Under the pieces are notes generated by a model. That model saw only the letters and a list, made by a program, of their open reading frames with translations, did no database searches and was not told where the DNA came from. The translations under genes were made by a program, and so were the position numbers. From Methanobacterium sp. UBA375 (GTDB taxonomy: Archaea; Methanobacteriota; Methanobacteria; Methanobacteriales; Methanobacteriaceae): a DNA stretch of 64,000 nucleotides. This document shows positions 16,327-23,685 of the stretch, in pieces. Numbering within the stretch: the stretch's first letter is position 1; the number at the start of each line of letters is the position of its first letter. The stretch covers positions 801 through 64,800 of the forward strand of contig DAGC01000012.1 in the NCBI GenBank assembly GCA_002495625.1, in the 5' to 3' direction.

Positions 16327-17166
16327 ATGGTCGATAAAGACGAACACGTAATCGAAGCACTGGGAAAAACCAGGGTGGTAATAAAAAATGGGAAAGTAGT
16401 GGAAGTTGGCAAGCCGAAGATAGAATACTGTCCCATATTTGACAAATACAGGGGAATTAAGAAGCTCACACCGGAACATGTCAGAGAAAATATCGAATTT
16501 AGAATAAAAGACTTCGGGATGTGCACCGGCGATAGGACCCTGCGGATGAGGGATTTCCTCTCCTTCGGAGTTTCAGAGACATTAAACACCCTGGCCGAGG
16601 AAGGACTGATCGATGCCGCGGTCACGGTCTGTGAAGGATGTGGAACGGTGATCCTAACAGAATCAGAACTCATCCAGGGCATAGGTGGTAGAGTATCCGG
16701 TCTTCTCAGTACCACCCCACTAAAAGAAGTTATAAAAGTTATAGGCAAAGAAAACGTCCTTGATCCTGAAACTACCAGGATCAGCCAAGTTGATGGGGTT
16801 CTAAAGGCCATAGGCATGGGTTATAAAAAAATAGCAGTCACCGTGGTATCCGCCGATGATACTATAAAACTCAGGGAAGTGGAAAGCCAGCACCCGGAAG
16901 TTAAGATCTACATATTCGTAGCCCACGCCACGGAAGTATCCAAAGAAGATGCCGAGGTTATCTTGGATCATGCCGATGTAGTGACCGGTTGCGCATCCCG
17001 GTACATCCGGGACATAGGTACAGAGAGAGGGTTTTTCCGCGCTGGAGATAGCATACCCATATTCGGGATTACTGAGGATGGTAAAAAATTCCTAGAGATA
17101 AGGATAGAAAAAATAGGTGGGCTGAAGGAAAAAAAGGATGCCCAAATCCCCAAACCATTGATTTAA
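16327..17166 (+). CDS. Methanogenesis marker protein 8 (DUF2099)
   Basis: A 279-residue protein of the DUF2099 / methanogenesis marker 8 family, found essentially only in methanogens and of unknown function. Conserved cysteines that could bind a metal or cluster appear in KIEYCPIF, DFGMCTGDRTLRMRDF, VCEGCGTVI and VTGCASRY. The N terminus (VIEALGKTRVVIKNGKVVEVG) looks like a small beta domain. AGGTGATTGA precedes the ATG, a strong ribosome site. It stands alone, convergent with the CBS-domain gene downstream. Nothing in the sequence shows membrane association. Family membership is recalled from motif and length; a profile search would confirm it. Confidence 0.75.
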   Translation: MVDKDEHVIEALGKTRVVIKNGKVVEVGKPKIEYCPIFDKYRGIKKLTPEHVRENIEFRIKDFGMCTGDRTLRMRDFLSFGVSETLNTLAEEGLIDAAVTVCEGCGTVILTESELIQGIGGRVSGLLSTTPLKEVIKVIGKENVLDPETTRISQVDGVLKAIGMGYKKIAVTVVSADDTIKLREVESQHPEVKIYIFVAHATEVSKEDAEVILDHADVVTGCASRYIRDIGTERGFFRAGDSIPIFGITEDGKKFLEIRIEKIGGLKEKKDAQIPKPLI

Positions 17167-17210
17167 TGGTTCAATTGATTTTTATGGTTCAAATAGTGGA
17201 ACAAATCTAT

Positions 17211-17594
17211 CTAGGGACCGATTAACTCGGCAATTGCACGTATAACAGAGCTTTGGGTTACCAGTCCAATTAACTTTCCATTTTTGGTTACAGGAATTCT
17301 TTGATAACCTTCATCAACCATAATTTTGATGATTTCCAGTAAAGACGTGTCTGGTTCAGCTGTTCTAAGGTTTTTACTCATTAATTCTTCAACTTTAAGC
17401 CCCACTGCCTCCCCACCAGCAAGTAAGATATCCCTATGGGTTATAATACCCACCAATTTCCCATCGTCCACTACTGGGAGTCCACCAACGTTACTGCGCA
17501 TCATCTTAAGTTTGGCAGCAGCGATGAGGTCGGTTGGTGAGATGGTCTGCACCGTTTCGATCATCACATTCTTTGCTTTTAGATCATCTCTCAT
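17211..17594 (-). CDS. CBS-domain pair protein
   Basis: About 127 residues forming a single Bateman module of two CBS domains: first KNVMIETVQTISPTDLIAAA with MRSNVGGLPVVDDGKLVGIITHRDI, second LMSKNLRTAEPDTSLLEI with DEGYQRIPVTKNGKLIGLVTQSSVI. Such stand-alone modules bind adenine nucleotides and regulate partner proteins. The ATG at 17594 (MRDDLKAKNVM) is chosen; a TTG eight codons upstream (17618) is possible. Neither has a clear ribosome site. It is convergent with marker 8, with no adjacent target gene to suggest a partner. Confidence 0.85.
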   Translation of the reverse strand: MRDDLKAKNVMIETVQTISPTDLIAAAKLKMMRSNVGGLPVVDDGKLVGIITHRDILLAGGEAVGLKVEELMSKNLRTAEPDTSLLEIIKIMVDEGYQRIPVTKNGKLIGLVTQSSVIRAIAELIGP

Positions 17595-17804
17595 GGATTT
17601 ATTTTTATAGCTACTCAAATAAAAGGGTAATTGTTCTCTGTAACCGAATAAAAAGGGCTTTATTTTCTTTTAGAAGTATTTTATGGACAATTAATAAGTA
17701 AAAATCTGGTTTAAAGGCTTAAATTTAAGAAAACTTAATATTTAAGTAGAATCATGTCCATAAATCATATAAGAATTCAGTAAAAATTTGTTGGTGTAAA
17801 ATAG

Positions 17805-17848
17805 TTTATAAAAAACAACTTTCTTTATGGGAAAAATTTAGAGGGGGA
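17805..17848 (+). promoter_or_regulatory. Promoter and ribosome site of korA
   Basis: A TATA box (TTTATAAAA, 17805-17813) should start transcription near 17832. The ribosome site GAGGGGG (17841-17847) follows; eight bases later, at 17856, the frame reads ATT TCT AGT. No ATG, GTG or TTG occurs in frame between the upstream stop (17802) and codon 24 of the protein, so this site decides the start. Confidence 0.65.
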
Positions 17849-17855
17849 TTTTAAA

Positions 17856-19574
17856 ATTTCTAGTCCATCTAAAGAGGATTTATCTGTAGCTATATGTGGA
17901 GAAGCAGGTCAGGGCATACAAACGGTGGAAATGATACTGGTAAGGGCCATTAAACTGGCTGGCTATTATGTATTTTCTTCAAAAGAATATATGTCCCGGG
18001 TAAGAGGAGGATTAAACTCTACAGAGATACGTATTTCGTCTAAAAGAGTCACCGCATATGTGGACCGCATCGATATTCTCCTGGCCATAAATGAAGGGGC
18101 CATAGGACATTTAGGTAGAAGGATAACAAAGGACACCCAGATAATAGGTGATGAAGACCAGTTAAAGTCAGTAACTGGAGAATATAACGTCCTGAAAATT
18201 CCAGTTTTGAAGAGTGCAGAGGAACTGGGAGGCATAATCTTTGCCAATGTGATAGCTGCCGGAGTCATTTCCTGCATGCTCAACATCCCACCAGCGGTGT
18301 TCGACCAGATAATCATTAACATGTTCGCCCGTAAAGGGGAAAAAATCGTAGAAAAGGATCTCCAGGCCGGAAGGAAGGGATACCAGCTGGGGGAAGAATT
18401 GATGGGATCAAAGGATTTCAAGTTCGAGATAGAAAAGGATCCGTCAGTTAAAGATGAACTGCTTTTAAGTGGAACAGAAGCAGTAGGTTTGGGTTGTTTG
18501 GCAGGTAACTGCAAATTCATGGCATCCTATCCCATGACCCCTTCAACACCACTGCAGATATTCATAGCCGAGAATGGAAAGGATTTTGATGTCATTTTTG
18601 AACAGGCAGAAGATGAAATAGCCGCCATAAACATGTCCATCGGGGCTTTCTACGCCGGGGCCCGGGCCATGATCGCCACTTCCGGAAGTGGATTCGCCCT
18701 TATGGAGGAGGCTGTAGGATTATCTGGAATGACAGAAACACCCGTGGTAATATACGTCGGCCAGAGGCCAGGACCAGCGGTGGGGCTTCCCACCAGGACA
18801 GCACAGGAAGACCTGAACTTAACACTGTACTCCGGGCCGGGAGAGTTCGTCAGGGTAATCTTCGCTCCAGGAAATTTCAAAGACGCATTTGAACTCTCAC
18901 ACAGGGCGTTTAACCTGGCAGATAAATACCAGATACCGGTTTTCATCCTCTCAGATCAGTACTTCGCTGAATGCAACTATAACCACCCGTCCTTTGATTT
19001 AAGTAACCTGGTGGTTGAAGAACATATCGTTGAGACAACTAAGGATTACAGGAGATACGAACTAACACCTGATGGTATCTCCCCCCGGGGAATTCCGGGA
19101 TATGGAGATGGACTGGTGGCCATCGATGCTGATGAACACGATGAAGAGGGCCACATCACTGAAAACCTGGAAATTAGAGCCAGGATGGTTGATAAACGAT
19201 ACACTAAAAAGATGAAGCTGATCAAGAAGGATATTATTCCTCCCGAACTCATTGGTAGTGATGATTATGAAATCCTGGCGGTAGGCTGGGGATCTACCTA
19301 CGGAACTATAAAAGAAGCGCTGAATCATTTGGGTTTGGAAGAAATCTCCTTTTTACACTTCAAACAGGTGTATCCACTGCATCCTGATACAGTAAATTAT
19401 CTGGATACGGCTGATAAAACAGTTATATTCGAAAATAATGCTTCTGCACAGTTTGCTAATCTGATTAGAATGGAAACCGGCTTTGAAATCGATGAAAAAA
19501 TCTTAAAGTATAATGGAATGCCATTTTCCGTTGAAGAAGTTACAGAAACCTTAAAAAGTATCAGGGGGTTATAA
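17856..19574 (+). CDS. korA: 2-oxoacid:ferredoxin oxidoreductase, fused gamma-alpha subunit
   Basis: About 572 residues. The N-terminal 180 are the gamma domain (AICGEAGQGIQT loop at about residues 13-24, SKEYMSRVRGG); the rest is the alpha domain with the YPMTPSTP substrate motif, FEQAEDEIAAINM and GQRPGPAVGLPTRT. With the TPP-binding beta subunit next to it, it oxidises or reductively forms a 2-oxoacid with CoA and ferredoxin. This fused type is often annotated as 2-oxoglutarate-like, but substrate is not decidable here. The first usual start codon in frame is GTG at 17925, which would cut off the conserved GEAGQGIQT loop. The well-placed GAGGGGG instead points to ATT at 17856 as start. korB follows 2 nt after the stop. 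Confidence 0.85.
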   Translation: MSSPSKEDLSVAICGEAGQGIQTVEMILVRAIKLAGYYVFSSKEYMSRVRGGLNSTEIRISSKRVTAYVDRIDILLAINEGAIGHLGRRITKDTQIIGDEDQLKSVTGEYNVLKIPVLKSAEELGGIIFANVIAAGVISCMLNIPPAVFDQIIINMFARKGEKIVEKDLQAGRKGYQLGEELMGSKDFKFEIEKDPSVKDELLLSGTEAVGLGCLAGNCKFMASYPMTPSTPLQIFIAENGKDFDVIFEQAEDEIAAINMSIGAFYAGARAMIATSGSGFALMEEAVGLSGMTETPVVIYVGQRPGPAVGLPTRTAQEDLNLTLYSGPGEFVRVIFAPGNFKDAFELSHRAFNLADKYQIPVFILSDQYFAECNYNHPSFDLSNLVVEEHIVETTKDYRRYELTPDGISPRGIPGYGDGLVAIDADEHDEEGHITENLEIRARMVDKRYTKKMKLIKKDIIPPELIGSDDYEILAVGWGSTYGTIKEALNHLGLEEISFLHFKQVYPLHPDTVNYLDTADKTVIFENNASAQFANLIRMETGFEIDEKILKYNGMPFSVEEVTETLKSIRGL

Positions 19575-19576
19575 AA

Positions 19577-20437
19577 ATGGATGCGAAGGACTTCAACATG
19601 GATGATGCCGATGTGGCCTGGTGCCCAGGGTGCGGTGACTTTTTCATTCTACAAACACTTAAAGAAACCCTGGCAGAACTGGAAATAAAGCCAGAAAACC
19701 TGGTTTTAGTAAGTGGAATTGGACAGGCCGGGAAACTCCCCCACTACATTAAATGTAACGTATTCAACAGTTTGCACGGTAGATCACTACCTCCCGCAGT
19801 TGCCATTAAGGCAGTAAACCCGGAACTTACGGTGATAGATATAAGCGGTGATGGCTGTATGTATGGGGAAGGAGGCAACCATCTCATACATAACATCCGC
19901 CGAAACCCGGACATAACCAACATAGTCCATAACAACATGGTCTACGGACTGACCAAGGGACAGGCATCCCCCACAAGCAGAACAGAATTTAAGACCAATT
20001 TACAGGTTGAAGGAGTATTCTTAGAGCCGTTCAACCCAATAGCAGTAGCAATTGCCCTTAAAGCATCCTTCGTAGCCAGGGCTTACTGTGGAGACGTGGA
20101 AGAAACCAAAGACATCCTGAAAAAAGCCATAAAACATAAAGGCTATGCCCTGGTTGATATATTCCAACCATGCGTCACCTTCAACAAGGTGAACACTTAC
20201 CAGTGGTTTAAAGAAAACACCTACTACTTGGAAGACTCCCACGACCCATATGATATGGAACAGGCCTTTAAAAGATCCGTGGAGACCGATAAATTTCCCC
20301 TGGGAATATTCTATATGAACCCGGATAAAAGAACCTTCGAAGAAAACTTAGAAGTCTACCAGGAGGATAAAACACCTGTATATAAACGTAAAGCAGATAT
20401 GGATAAATTGGAAAGATTGATAGCATCCAAAAGGTGA
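19577..20437 (+). CDS. korB: 2-oxoacid:ferredoxin oxidoreductase, beta (TPP) subunit
   Basis: A 286-residue thiamine-diphosphate subunit. Motifs visible are WCPGCGDFF near residue 15 (cluster/TPP region), GIGQAGKLPHYI, SLHGRSLPPAVAIKAVNP, and the TPP/Mg site DISGDGCMYGEGGNHLIH followed by HNNMVYGLTKGQASPTS. The C-terminal part (YALVDIFQPCVTFN, DKFPLGIFY) is standard for KorB. It begins 2 nt after korA with GGGG ten bases upstream, so the two are one operon. It contains no extra ferredoxin domain; electrons would go to a separate ferredoxin. Confidence 0.93.
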   Translation: MDAKDFNMDDADVAWCPGCGDFFILQTLKETLAELEIKPENLVLVSGIGQAGKLPHYIKCNVFNSLHGRSLPPAVAIKAVNPELTVIDISGDGCMYGEGGNHLIHNIRRNPDITNIVHNNMVYGLTKGQASPTSRTEFKTNLQVEGVFLEPFNPIAVAIALKASFVARAYCGDVEETKDILKKAIKHKGYALVDIFQPCVTFNKVNTYQWFKENTYYLEDSHDPYDMEQAFKRSVETDKFPLGIFYMNPDKRTFEENLEVYQEDKTPVYKRKADMDKLERLIASKR

Positions 20438-20447
20438 ACATAAAACC

Positions 20448-20786
20448 ATGGAAACACAAGAAATAGAGATAACTGAAGAAGACGTCATAGGATTGATGGA
20501 TCAGTTCACCAAGGTCCCGCCCTTCCTTTTGAAGATGGTTGTATCCGGCAATTCAAACGTGGTGAATTCTTTCCGGGGCCAGATAGAAGATTACAAAGAT
20601 ACTTTATCCCCTGAGGAAATGGCTAAAATCAAGAAAGTCCTGGAGATGCCTGTAGATGATCTGCAGGAAATTTTAAAGAGGGCGTATCTGGAAACTAAAC
20701 AGGAACAGTTGAAGATACTGGCAAACCCCAAAGCACAACCATTCATCCGAAAGAACCTGGATGAACTGAGGAAGATATTGTTTTGA
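20448..20786 (+). CDS. Conserved small acidic protein after korAB
   Basis: A 112-residue, mostly helical, charged protein with no recognised domain, no cysteine clusters and no membrane segment. It begins 10 nt after korB, with GGTGA overlapping the korB stop region, so it is in the kor operon. The middle segment (TLSPEEMAKIKKVLEMPVDDLQEILKRAY) and the end (QPFIRKNLDELRKILF) suggest a helical bundle. Its position hints at a small accessory factor of the oxidoreductase, but this is only inference from linkage. Confidence 0.7.
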   Translation: METQEIEITEEDVIGLMDQFTKVPPFLLKMVVSGNSNVVNSFRGQIEDYKDTLSPEEMAKIKKVLEMPVDDLQEILKRAYLETKQEQLKILANPKAQPFIRKNLDELRKILF

Positions 20787-21186
20787 TCAGTATTTCCACA
20801 GATATTTCCTATACAATATTGAAAAAATGAATAATGCAAAAAAGACGAATATGAAGGTCACGTACGGGCTGGGAGAAAAACGCCCAAAAAAGCGTAGAAT
20901 GTAAGTCCATATAACCAAATTTTGATTGATAGAACTATAATCACCACGAAAATAGCAATTAATAAATTCAATAGGAGGGGAAAGAATGGTTTTTCTTGTT
21001 GGATTGGGATTTATCCCTGTTTTTAGATGCAATGGAAGTGATGGAGGGTAATTTATCCCTTTTACCTGTAAGATTTTCTTTATATGTTAATTCCCCACCG
21101 CACTGACATTCTGTGAAGTCTTCCGGCTGCTCTCCTGGCTGGAGTTCGTAGTATCCTCCGCATTTTTTACATATGAGGTAACCCAT
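20787..21186 (-). pseudogene. Zinc-ribbon membrane protein broken by two frameshifts
   Basis: Three frames together look like one protein. Frame one (from the ATG at 21186) encodes a zinc ribbon (LICKKCGGYYELQPGE, CQCGGEL) and runs to a stop at 20968. A second frame across about 21015-20870 encodes a clear membrane helix (LLNLLIAIFVVIIVLSIKIW, then YGLTFYAFLGVF). A third frame supplies another helix (YVTFIFVFFALFIFSILYRK) and the stop at 20787. Shifts fall near an A-run at about 20995-21016 and a T-run near 20880. Zinc-ribbon proteins with this N terminus and C-terminal helices are common in Methanobacteriales. Either a decayed gene or sequence errors in homopolymers. Confidence 0.55.
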
Positions 21187-21312
21187 GGTTATTCACCAAT
21201 TATTTTGCGTTGGTGTTAATGTATACTATCATGACTAAGATATTTAATTAAGTTACAGATAAAAGTATATTCATTGAATATTCATTTTCCACATTTTTAT
21301 GAGGTATAAAAA

Positions 21313-22593
21313 TTGACACAACTAGAACAGGCGCGTAAGGGTCAGATCACTCCGGAAATGGAGAAAGTAACGGAAAACGAAGGCATCGAGATCCAGAAAC
21401 TGGTGAGGAGAATTTCCAAGGGCCTCATAGTCATCCCTAAAAATATCAACGGGAAAACCAGCCCTCTAGGGATAGGAAAGGGCTTAAGGACCAAGGTAAA
21501 CGCTAATGTAGGTTCCTCATCAGAACTGGAGGATGTCTCCTGGGAAGTGGAAAAGGCCAGAATCGCAGTCAAATTCGGTTCAGATACTCTGATGGATTTA
21601 TCAACAGGCCCCCAGTTTAAAAAGGTTAGAAAGGCCATAATGAAGGAAATCACAGTCCCCATAGGCACCGTACCCATCTATGAAGCAGCAATAGGAGCAC
21701 TCCAATCTAAGGGCGCTATCGTAAATATGGATGAAGATGATATGTTCCAGGCCATTATAAATCAGGCTAAGGAAGGTGTTGATTTTGTAACCGTCCACTG
21801 CGGAGTAACCCGGGACACCGTGGAGAAGGTTAAAGAGTCTGACAGGATTATGGGCATCGTCAGCAGGGGAGGGGCTTTCACCGCGGCCTGGATACTTAAA
21901 AACCAGGAAGAAAATCCTTTATACAAAAATTATGATTATCTACTGGAAATTGCCCGAGAATACGATGTTACGTTAAGTTTAGGAGATGGTCTCAGACCAG
22001 GATGCACCCATGACTCTACAGATATTCCCCAGTTAAGTGAACTCAGCATCCTGGGTAAACTGGTTGAAAGAGCCAGAGAAAAGGGTGTTCAGGTCATGGT
22101 TGAAGGCCCGGGGCATGTTCCTTTACACCAGATTGAAAAAAACATTCAGATTCAAAAGAAAGTCTGCAAGGGAGCTCCTTTTTATGTTCTGGGGCCACTG
22201 GTAACCGATATTGCACCGGGGTATGATCATATCACATCAGCTATCGGCGGGGCCCTAGCAGCAGGCGCAGGCGCGGATTATCTCTGTTACGTTACACCGG
22301 CTGAACATCTCTCCATACCCGACGAAGAAGATGTTAAAGAAGGAGTCATCGCATCCAGAATAGCGGCACAGGCAGCGGATATTTCAAAAGGCATTGGAAG
22401 TGCTTGGTATGCTGAAAATAAAATGGCTCACGCGCGTAAGGCATTTAACTGGGATTTACAATTCGATCTGGCCTTAGATCATGAAAAACCTAGAAGATAC
22501 CGGGAGAGAAGACCCAGCCCAAAAGAAGACATGTGCACCATGTGTGGAGAGTTCTGTGCTATTAAACTGGTTAGGGATAATATCAAAAAATAA
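21313..22593 (+). CDS. thiC: Phosphomethylpyrimidine synthase ThiC
   Basis: A 426-residue radical SAM enzyme that rearranges 5-aminoimidazole ribotide into the hydroxymethylpyrimidine phosphate of thiamine. Recognised by TVPIYEAAIGAL, DFVTVHCGVT, IVSRGG, SLGDGLRPGC, MVEGPGHVPLHQIEKNIQ, GPLVTDIAPGYDHITSAIGG and the C-terminal cluster motif CTMCGEFC. The start is TTG at 21313 with GAGGT seven bases upstream. Length fits archaeal ThiC. Methanogens often hold two ThiC paralogues, so another may exist outside the window. I saw no TPP riboswitch in the short leader. It appears monocistronic. Confidence 0.93.
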   Translation: MTQLEQARKGQITPEMEKVTENEGIEIQKLVRRISKGLIVIPKNINGKTSPLGIGKGLRTKVNANVGSSSELEDVSWEVEKARIAVKFGSDTLMDLSTGPQFKKVRKAIMKEITVPIGTVPIYEAAIGALQSKGAIVNMDEDDMFQAIINQAKEGVDFVTVHCGVTRDTVEKVKESDRIMGIVSRGGAFTAAWILKNQEENPLYKNYDYLLEIAREYDVTLSLGDGLRPGCTHDSTDIPQLSELSILGKLVERAREKGVQVMVEGPGHVPLHQIEKNIQIQKKVCKGAPFYVLGPLVTDIAPGYDHITSAIGGALAAGAGADYLCYVTPAEHLSIPDEEDVKEGVIASRIAAQAADISKGIGSAWYAENKMAHARKAFNWDLQFDLALDHEKPRRYRERRPSPKEDMCTMCGEFCAIKLVRDNIKK

Positions 22594-22789
22594 TATCATA
22601 GGCTTTAACTGGTTTTTCATTCACCGTCCTTTTTCTGCACTTTTAAAATGAGTAATTCCCTGAAAATTATTAATAAAAGGATTTACATATACTAGAGTGA
22701 AAAATTTTTAAAGAAAAAAAATTAACCCACAAAATTCTGTTAAAAAAAAATTAAGGGTTTATTTAAAAAATTAAGGGAGGTATATTTCC

Positions 22790-23068
22790 ATGCCAATGGA
22801 ACATGTAGATGGTGAAGATAAGGGTAAAATAGTTCTTTTTGCTTTAAGCACCTGTCAATGGTGCAGGAAGACCAGATTACTCCTGGAAGAGTTGGAAGTG
22901 GACTTCAGTTATATCTACGTCGATCTTTTAGAGGGTGAAGAACGCAGTGAAATTATTGAAGAGGTTAAAAAGTATAATCCCCAGTTGTCCTTCCCTACTC
23001 TGGTACTGGACGATGGAGAAGTCATCGTAGGATTCAATGAGGAAGGAATCAGGGAGGCACTGGCATGA
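22790..23068 (+). CDS. Glutaredoxin-family protein
   Basis: A 92-residue thioredoxin-fold protein with active site CQWC (LFALSTCQWCRKTRLLLEE) and the conserved cis-proline region SFPTLVLDDGEVIVGF. It would reduce disulfides or mixed disulfides in the cytoplasm. The stop overlaps the start of the following ferredoxin-thioredoxin-reductase gene in ATGA, so the two are translationally coupled and probably act as electron donor and acceptor. GGAGGT eight bases before the ATG supports the start. Confidence 0.9.
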   Translation: MPMEHVDGEDKGKIVLFALSTCQWCRKTRLLLEELEVDFSYIYVDLLEGEERSEIIEEVKKYNPQLSFPTLVLDDGEVIVGFNEEGIREALA

Positions 23069-23580
23069 GCCAGGCGGATGATGCCCGGGTCGATGAATTC
23101 TATGAGAGATTAAAAGAACAGGTGGAGGAGGTGGGTTATCATCTCAATTCGGATGTGGAATTCACCAAAGCCCTCCTTAAATCTATACTGGTAAATGAAG
23201 ACCGTTACGGCTATGGAGCTTGTCCCTGTAGACTGGCTTCTGGAATTAAAGATGAGGACTTGGATATCATATGTCCCTGCTACTACCGTGACCCTGATCT
23301 GGAAGAGTACGATGCCTGTTACTGCGGTTTATATGTCTCAGGTGACATACTAAGTGGTGAAAAGCAGTTAACAGCCATACCAGAGAGAAGACCGGCACCC
23401 GATGAGCGAATTGTTCGCGGTGAGGATGAAACAGGAACTCTTGGCCTGGAAAGTATTTCTAATCTTCCCCTTCCTGTCTGGAGATGTGGTGTCTGCGGTT
23501 ATCTATGCGCCCGGGAAGGCCCGCCTGAAATTTGTCCCATTTGTAAGGTTGGTAAGGAAAGATTTGAAAGGTTTATATAG
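23065..23580 (+). CDS. Ferredoxin-thioredoxin reductase catalytic chain fused to rubredoxin domain
   Basis: A 171-residue fusion. Residues 1-105 are the FTR catalytic (beta) fold with its diagnostic three CxC pairs: GACPCRLASG, ICPCYYRD and ACYCGLY, which ligate the [4Fe-4S] cluster and form the redox disulfide. Residues 138-171 are a rubredoxin-like domain with two Cys pairs (WRCGVCGYLC, EICPICKVG). FTR-type enzymes pass electrons from ferredoxin to a thioredoxin-like partner; the rubredoxin tail probably delivers electrons to the cluster. Overlap with the glutaredoxin gene names the likely partner. It lacks the variable subunit of plant FTR, as is normal in methanogens. Confidence 0.88.
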   Translation: MSQADDARVDEFYERLKEQVEEVGYHLNSDVEFTKALLKSILVNEDRYGYGACPCRLASGIKDEDLDIICPCYYRDPDLEEYDACYCGLYVSGDILSGEKQLTAIPERRPAPDERIVRGEDETGTLGLESISNLPLPVWRCGVCGYLCAREGPPEICPICKVGKERFERFI

Positions 23581-23600
23581 AAATCTTTAGTTTAATTCTA

Positions 23601-23634
23601 TTTTTTAAATACAGGGATTTTTTAAATACAGGGA
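23601..23634 (+). repeat. 17-bp exact tandem duplication upstream of ligase
   Basis: The 17-mer TTTTTTAAATACAGGGA occurs twice head to tail (23601-23617, 23618-23634), 50-85 bases before the ligase start. Each copy contains a TTTAAATA element that could act as a TATA box, so the duplication may have doubled the promoter. Confidence 0.6.
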
Positions 23635-23685
23635 AATACCAATATTAATTTGATTACGTTTATCCAGAGGTTTTGGAGAATAGTG

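Noticed and set aside
21187..21312. TPP riboswitch before thiC
   Set aside because: The leader is short and AT-rich and shows none of the conserved THI-box segments.
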